Assembly: GCA_019009955.1 (NCBI GenBank)
Contig: CM032233.1
Location: 123,545,501 to 123,609,500, forward strand
Direction of reading: 5' to 3'
Length of the DNA: 64,000 nucleotides
Source: Riptortus pedestris
Lineage: Eukaryota; Arthropoda; Insecta; Hemiptera; Alydidae
The notes below the pieces were generated by a model. That model saw nothing but the letters and a program-made list of their open reading frames with translations. It was not told where the DNA came from and made no database searches. Both the position numbers and the translations under genes were made by a program. Position 1 is the stretch's first letter; every line of letters starts with the position of its first letter. This document shows, piece after piece, positions 58,259-64,000 of this stretch.

Positions 58259-59503
58259 GTAACCTCTGTCTGTACATTGAATTTTTTCGCGAAATTTCAC
58301 GATAACTTTTCGTTTCACATGTCATAGACACCATAACTGCATTTTGTTTCTTTCGTGTATGTTTGTTTGTTTGTTTGTTACCTTTTCACGCATAAACGGC
58401 TGAACCGAATTTCATGAAACTTGGTATGTATATTACTACTAACCCAACTTAGACTTTAGGCTATATTAATATCCTCTGAGACGAAGAGGAGTGGGGGTTA
58501 AAAGGGAAGCCAGAAATTAAAAATAGCGATATTTCGTTTCCTATTGGTTTTACGGCAAATATGAACATGACAAAAGTTGTTTATTTTGTTATTTAGAGTA
58601 ACTTTTGTTATATACTCTTTTTTAGGATTCCGAATTATAAACGAGATATACGCTAAAACCTATAGCGGAAGTGAACAATTTTATTTGGAACAAAAGACCC
58701 AACCGAAATAAATAAAACTCGGTATATGTATTAGCACTAACGCTTTCATTATAACAAGCCATACCAACATTTCTAGGGACGGGCAGGAGTGGGGGTTATG
58801 AGGGCAGCCAGAAATTAAAAATATCGATATTTCGTTTCCTATTGGGTTTTCGGCAAATATGAACATAACAAAAGTTGTTTATTTAGTTATTTAGCGTAAC
58901 TTTTGTTATATTCATTTCTGTCGTATAACAAAGTATAAACGAGATATACACGAAAAGCTAGAGCGGGGGCCAACAATTTTGTTGGGCACTAACTATTGAA
59001 CCGAACTTAAAAAAACTCGGAATGTGAATTAGCATTAATTCTTCCATGATTATAAGACATATTAAAATTTTTAGGTCCAAACGGGAGTGGGGTTATGAGG
59101 GAGGCCTGAAATGAAAAATTGTGATATTCCGATTCCAATTGGTTTTCTATAAAAACACAATCATTAGTCAGTCAACGATTGCGGCATTGCCGGGTACATT
59201 AGCTAGATCGTATATACAAAATACTTACATTATAGATGATATTTAATTATAATAAATGCTATCCATGATTATGATTTGAATTATTCACGGTGTGTCAAAC
59301 AGTGAAGAGGGAATGATTAGAGACTTATTTTCATTTATTCTTCAAACCTAAAATTTGTTTTCCATAAGTCGCCCAAGGGACCCTTACGGGGAAATGTGCT
59401 CCTAGACGGGAAGAGCAGTTCTACACATTGAAGCATTGCCAATAACAAAATAAAATCTTCCCGTCTCAAATGATTTCCCGAGCGAAGCCGGGTACCTTGG
59501 CTA

Positions 59504-59573
<70 letters not shown>

Positions 59574-59691
59574 GAACGGACCTCATTTTCGTCATCTCCT
59601 GGGTAGAATCGATGGACATTTGAAGAAATTTTTCGAAACTCGTGTCATGAGTACGACCTCAATAGCTGATTTCCCTTAAGGGAAATCTGCT
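57451..59691 (+). mobile_element. HINE-like element with internal duplication and nested Helitron
   Basis: 5' end at 57451 (aaaagtccatcacgcaggggctgc), C-run 57815-57822, first (TA)n core 57943-57994, and first 3' block to 58108 (ending ttcccttaagg). Then the segment 'atcttcctttttacataaaacg' (from 57857) is repeated with a second (TA)n core (58196-58252). A Helitron follows, then (TA)n 59505-59568 and the true 3' end at 59691. Confidence 0.8.
58253..59504 (+). mobile_element. Helitron inside a (TA)n core
   Basis: Same family as 19505-22424. It starts atatataaaattgtaacctc, has (GTTT)n at 58360-58378, and ends with the gcgaagccgggt hairpin and CTAG at 59501-59504. The 5' border is blurred by the (TA)n. 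It carries two internal modules and no Rep/helicase. Confidence 0.8.
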
Positions 59692-61410
59692 AAACTGTAT
59701 TAGTCGTTGCAAAAAGTAACCATAATAAATAATCATCATCATCATATACCATCCAGCAAAATTTTAGCCCAACAAATCTATGAAAACAAATAATGAAAAA
59801 CTGTATTCGTAGTCCGCCCCCCCCCCCAAAAAATGTTTTGTTTAATTATGTCCATAACATTTCAAACGATCTGAAATTTACTCGATTATTACTGTAAAAA
59901 ATATATATATAAAACTTTTTAATAAACTCTTTAAAAAATTCGCAATTATTTGGTGAAAATAGAAATTGCCCTTTGTAGTCAATTTTATAACAGCGAAATA
60001 CACGATTTAAAGAAAAAATATAAAAAAAATGGTGAAATACACGATTAAAAAAAAAAAGAAATAAATATAATGTAAACTACTTACTGACTACTTACTAATA
60101 AATATCAAGTAATAGCTGTGCTAAAATAGTCTTTTTTTAAAAGACGGAAAATACAACCTTCTACTATACCATTTTGCAAATATGACATCATTATATGTTA
60201 TTCTGTTTAACAATCATATTTTATTATAAGAAATTAAATATTTTCCTAACAATTTCAATAAACAAAGAAGAATATTTTGATAGGTTCAATGAATTATTTG
60301 TTTCTTAAAATGTCGGATCATTAAACGGAGATTGAGAGTACATGAGGTGCTATTACTTAATACGATCAACCGCTAGAGTGTGCTATAGTAATACGAAATT
60401 TCATTAAGACTAATAGCAAATAAATGAAGAATATTTACGATATTATCTTGTATAATATAAGAAATAAACAATTTTCATCCATATCTCAAGAAACAAAGAA
60501 GATCATTTTATAAAATATGTCAGAATAAATATGTGGAATAAATATGTCAGAAAATAGCAAAATATTAAACAAAGGATACAATGCGTGTGAGGTCCTTCTA
60601 GTTTGGTGAACTGCCGCTAGATAGTGATACGATCATTAAATAAATCTCTTGGGAGCGATTAAATCAAAGAATGTGTAATAAATACCACAATAATCACGTC
60701 AGGAAAATAAGTAAATCATTAAAAAAGAACATTTCAAATCACGATTTGACTAAAAATATATTAAGATAACATCAAATTACCTGCAAAAAATGGAAATATT
60801 AAAAGCAGAGATTTTAGAAAAGCTGATAGCCTTAGTTCAGTTAGTCATTTAAAGCACCCGAACCCCCCCCCCTCCAAACCGATAACATTCAACATTTATA
60901 ATATACAGCAATAGTATTGCTGAATCAAAATATACAGTAATAATAATGGAAATACAAAAGATAAAGCAATTATATAAAATTGACTAATACATTTTTCTGA
61001 TCGAATAAAATAAAAAACTAAGGAAGAGACATATAATAACGGAAACTGAAAAATCAATGTTCTCGCTACTCTAATTTACTTTTTTAAAGTAACATACTTG
61101 ATTTTCCAATCGATGTTAAAATTAGAAATACATTTAAAATACATGTTTAAATGTCATTACTTTTTCATTACCTTCGCGTGAAGCCGGAGCCGGTTTTTGG
61201 CTTGAGGTAGAGGGAGGAACGGGGAATGAGAGCCGGGAAGAGGATTTCCCTTACTGTCTCGAGGGAGGGGAGAGGTCGAGAAAGAGGGTTTTTTTTTTCA
61301 AGGGCCGACTTTGAGAGGGTCGTGTGGGGCTAAGAGGGGAAATGTCAGGAAAAGCTTATGTGGAAAGTTAGAAAATTTGCTGTAGTTATAAAAAGACCAC
61401 TCAAATCTGA
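59692..61410. other. AT-rich, no gene seen
   Basis: Contains C-runs at 59817-59827 and 60864-60874 and many A-runs. No repeat family or ORF supported. Confidence 0.3.
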
Positions 61411-62000
61411 AAAAGTCCATCACGCAGGGGCAGCGTAAACTAAGCAGATTCCCCACGTGAAGTTATAGAATAGATAACTCTCCATACGAGAGCCGAACAA
61501 TTACGGAAACGGCCGAACTAGCTTTCTGTGGAAACGAATAGAATCGACCTTACCCATCTCAATCCAGTCATCCGTTTCGGGACACTGTTAATAAAAATGC
61601 ATATATCTCGGTTAATATTCAAGATAGAGAATAAATATATATAACAATATGCATAGTAAATTTACTTTGCAATAAGATTGGTTCTATACACTTTTTCGAT
61701 CTGACGTATAGTAACGGAGATATTTCGAATTTTTGAAATTCCCCCCCCCTCCCACTGGTCCGATTCAGCCGTTATCCAACTTGATCTTCCTTTTTACATA
61801 AAACGATTAAATACCGAGTTTGGTGACGATTGAACAAAAATCGCGACGGCTAGAGTGTTAACAGACAAATATATATATAGTTTTGAACGGACCTTATTTT
61901 CGTCATCTCCTGAGTAGGATCGATGGACATTTGAGGAAATTATTCGAAAAACGCGTCATGAGTACGACCTCAATAGCTGATTTCCCTCAAGGGAAATCTT
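61411..62000 (+). mobile_element. HINE-like element, complete, short core
   Basis: About 590 bp. It has 5' end aaaagtccatcacgcagg, C-run 61741-61749, a very short (TA) core (61870-61879), and a 3' palindrome with changes (tttccctcaagggaaatctt). It belongs to the cggccgaac-containing subfamily. Confidence 0.8.
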
Positions 62001-62015
62001 ATAAAACAACCGAGA

Positions 62016-62030
62016 AAGGGGGGGGGGGGG
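62016..62030. repeat. G homopolymer run
   Basis: About 14 consecutive G just after a HINE-like copy. Confidence 0.8.
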
Positions 62031-62199
62031 GTTAGAGCAGTGCCCGTGAAAAAACAAATTTCGAGTCCGTGTCCGATTCTACGGGAATCAAAAGGTGTCT
62101 ATATTTCTGGGACCTATCCGGCAGTTTTCCCCCTACTCCTGAAAGAAATCCTCTCCACCCCCGAATTTAGAACAAATTTAATGTGCAAAAAGTCGGGCC

Positions 62200-62348
62200 A
62201 GGAATAAAAATTTTCACACAGCCCTAGCTCCTGCGGATCACGAGATATTTTGGATCCGATAAGTTTTCAAAGCAAAAGTCGACCGAAACGAACAAAATGG
62301 TATCGTGGAAATCCGTCTGGCCCGACTCGGAAACGCGGTGGTTCAGCG

Positions 62349-62415
<67 letters not shown>

Positions 62416-63200
62416 CCATCCTCTTGTTCAATCTTCTTACTTAACCGGGTGCGTGCTGCATGTCGGTCTTCAAGCCTTGAGAGTTATGATTTTGCGTTTC
62501 GCTGGGGAAATCTCGCTCCCTAGAACCCGTATATTGTCCCTACCGTCCCCGCCTGTACCCCATAGCAAAATTACCCTCGAGGGCTTTAGCCTTTCGAATT
62601 TCGCGAAGGTAAAACTGTTCCCCACATCCCCGTTAACAAAGGGTAGCGTTTTTCGCCTTAGAAAAATAGGACACGGAAACTCAAGATCTTGTCTGGTCCG
62701 TAGGAATGTCTTATTCGATCCGAGACCGCGAACGCCCTGATTGGTCCAGCGGTCGTCCCTCTGGGTGGTCTTATGTCCTGTATTCCGAGTCCAGAAAACG
62801 TCGTTTCTCGGAAACCCGAGATTTCGCATTCTCGCCTCGAGAAACCGTATTTGTAGTACTTTTGTAGTGTCGGGCATGTGAACCTTAATCGTTAGTCTTT
62901 GGAGAGTAGCGGTTCGAATCCGAATTTTTTCCAGCCCCCAGTTCCGGGGATGTAGGGCCCCCTGAAAACGGAGGTCGTTTCTAAAGTAGCCTTTTTTTCC
63001 GAAGGGCGTTTCTCCGCTCAGGAACAAAAATACTTGATTTTCGGGGTTTTATGTATATCATGGCATTCGGAGCTTCGAAATGAGGTGCGGAATGCCCCGA
63101 TCGGAAGTACCCGGAAAAACTCATTTTTTTGCGAAAAACAGGAGATTTTAGGAAAACCGGAATTTTACCAACGAAATTAAAAAAGTGCACAGAGTGTCGC
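62200..63200. other. Unidentified GC-richer island
   Basis: Base composition changes sharply to roughly balanced GC over about 1 kb, with a (TA)n block at 62351-62409. The longest frame is 185 residues on the minus strand (63027-62470, starting MFLSGETPFGKKGYF). It has no motif I recognise, and overlapping frames exist on the other strand, as expected by chance in GC-richer DNA. It could be a transposon fragment or foreign DNA. Confidence 0.35.
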
Positions 63201-64000
63201 ACACGACTCTATTAGAACAAGTGTAAATTTAATATCTAATCCAATGAAATACATATAACTAAATATAAAATTACAATTCAACAAGATCAACTGAAGCATA
63301 CCAAGTGACTTGGTTCCACCCGTACATACTTCCATATTTATATATGTACATATGTTGAGGACGGCATTACTGCTTATCTTTAAGCGCCCTGGTTTTCGAT
63401 TCGATCGTTGATTTTAATACTGTTATAATTGATTGAGCTTTCGTTTGAAACTATTATTCATTTTCCAATTTAGCGACAGTTTTATTTTGTTAATATTATC
63501 CCAAGATTGAACATTTAATCTATTTGTGGAAATTATAATCAAATCTGTCTGTACAGCATGTCATTATGCGGGCTAATGGCCCGAGTATACCCGACAAGCG
63601 CTTTCGTTGCGAAGGTACCATCTTCAAAACTGTCGATTGTTGTACTCAATAGTTGCTGTGATATCCCCAGTTAGTGAAAAGGTATACAAACGTGGAAACG
63701 GAGTCTGCTCCCTTCACCTGGATACTATCAGCAGTTCGATTATATTCGTTGGAGCACAGGATTCAGAAACGAAGATCACTTGATACGCTGAGTCAACAAT
63801 GACACGATTTACAACATATTGGCCGAATCAAACTAAAGCTGGTGGCTAAAGGGTGGGTGGGGGGGGGGTGAATTGGTAAACTAAATATATTGGGGCTTTA
63901 ATGAGTTTTTTTTCTGATGGTCATTGAGATGAAGAGTGACCTGAACAACCTTCAACAACAACCCGACAAACTCGTAGTATGTTTAACCAAAAGATGTGTT
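63201..64000. other. No gene seen
   Basis: Low-copy sequence with a G-run at 63858-63867. No supported feature. Confidence 0.3.

Noticed and set aside
62905..62925. GGTTCGAATCC, a perfect tRNA B-box-like motif, with TGGTTCAGCGG at 62339 resembling an A-box
   Set aside because: The two motifs are more than 500 bases apart and no cloverleaf can be built around either, so no tRNA or tRNA-derived element is supported.

Overview
This is an AT-rich metazoan nuclear window with no operons, no confident tRNA or rRNA genes and no CRISPR. It is dominated by transposable elements. The mix (Ty3/gypsy with an arthropod-like gag, piggyBac, hAT, Merlin, mariner/Tc1, Helitrons, Polinton/Maverick, Penelope-like and I/Jockey-type non-LTR elements) suggests an invertebrate, probably an arthropod. 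I cannot name the species.

The main organiser is one short non-autonomous family, called HINE-like here. It is present in about 20 full or partial copies on both strands. Each copy has a 5' end AAAGTCCGTCACGC..., a small hairpin CGCAGGGGCTGCG, and AGCAGATTTCCC nearby. It then has a G-run, a C-run, a long (TA)n core, and a 3' end that folds into a palindrome ending GGGAAATCTGCT(AA). The layout resembles Helentron-associated elements (DINE-1 type). Many other elements sit inside or against its (TA)n core.

Layout: 1-15,400 holds HINE-like copies, 5'-truncated non-LTR elements (one with a 12 x 117 bp array in its 3' region) and a duplicated block (5.2-7.5 kb versus 14.1-15.4 kb). At 15.8-17.6 kb two hAT elements lie back to back. 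At 19.0-22.9 kb a piggyBac element carries two head-to-tail Helitrons. At 23.0-28.5 kb there is a tandem HINE-like array with a Merlin and a Tc1-like insertion. From 28.9 to about 46 kb the DNA is mostly low copy and may be the 5' part of a host gene (candidate promoter and three weak exons), with a second piggyBac, a fold-back palindrome and a minisatellite. At 46.4-47.9 kb a pair of 105-111 bp direct repeats encloses a small CARD-domain ORF and broken Polinton DNA polymerase and integrase pieces. At 50.3-52.9 kb lies an internally deleted Ty3/gypsy element. At 53.2-54.8 kb a dead mariner sits inside a HINE-like core. At 55-62 kb there are more HINE-like copies, a Penelope-type GIY-YIG fragment and a third Helitron. 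At 62.2-63.2 kb an unidentified GC-richer island carries a 185-codon ORF.

The most noteworthy item is the CARD-domain ORF with the Polinton relics (46.4-47.9 kb). The next is the use of HINE-like (TA)n cores as a recurrent insertion site. Almost every long ORF elsewhere is a by-product of (TA)n translation or repeat sequence.
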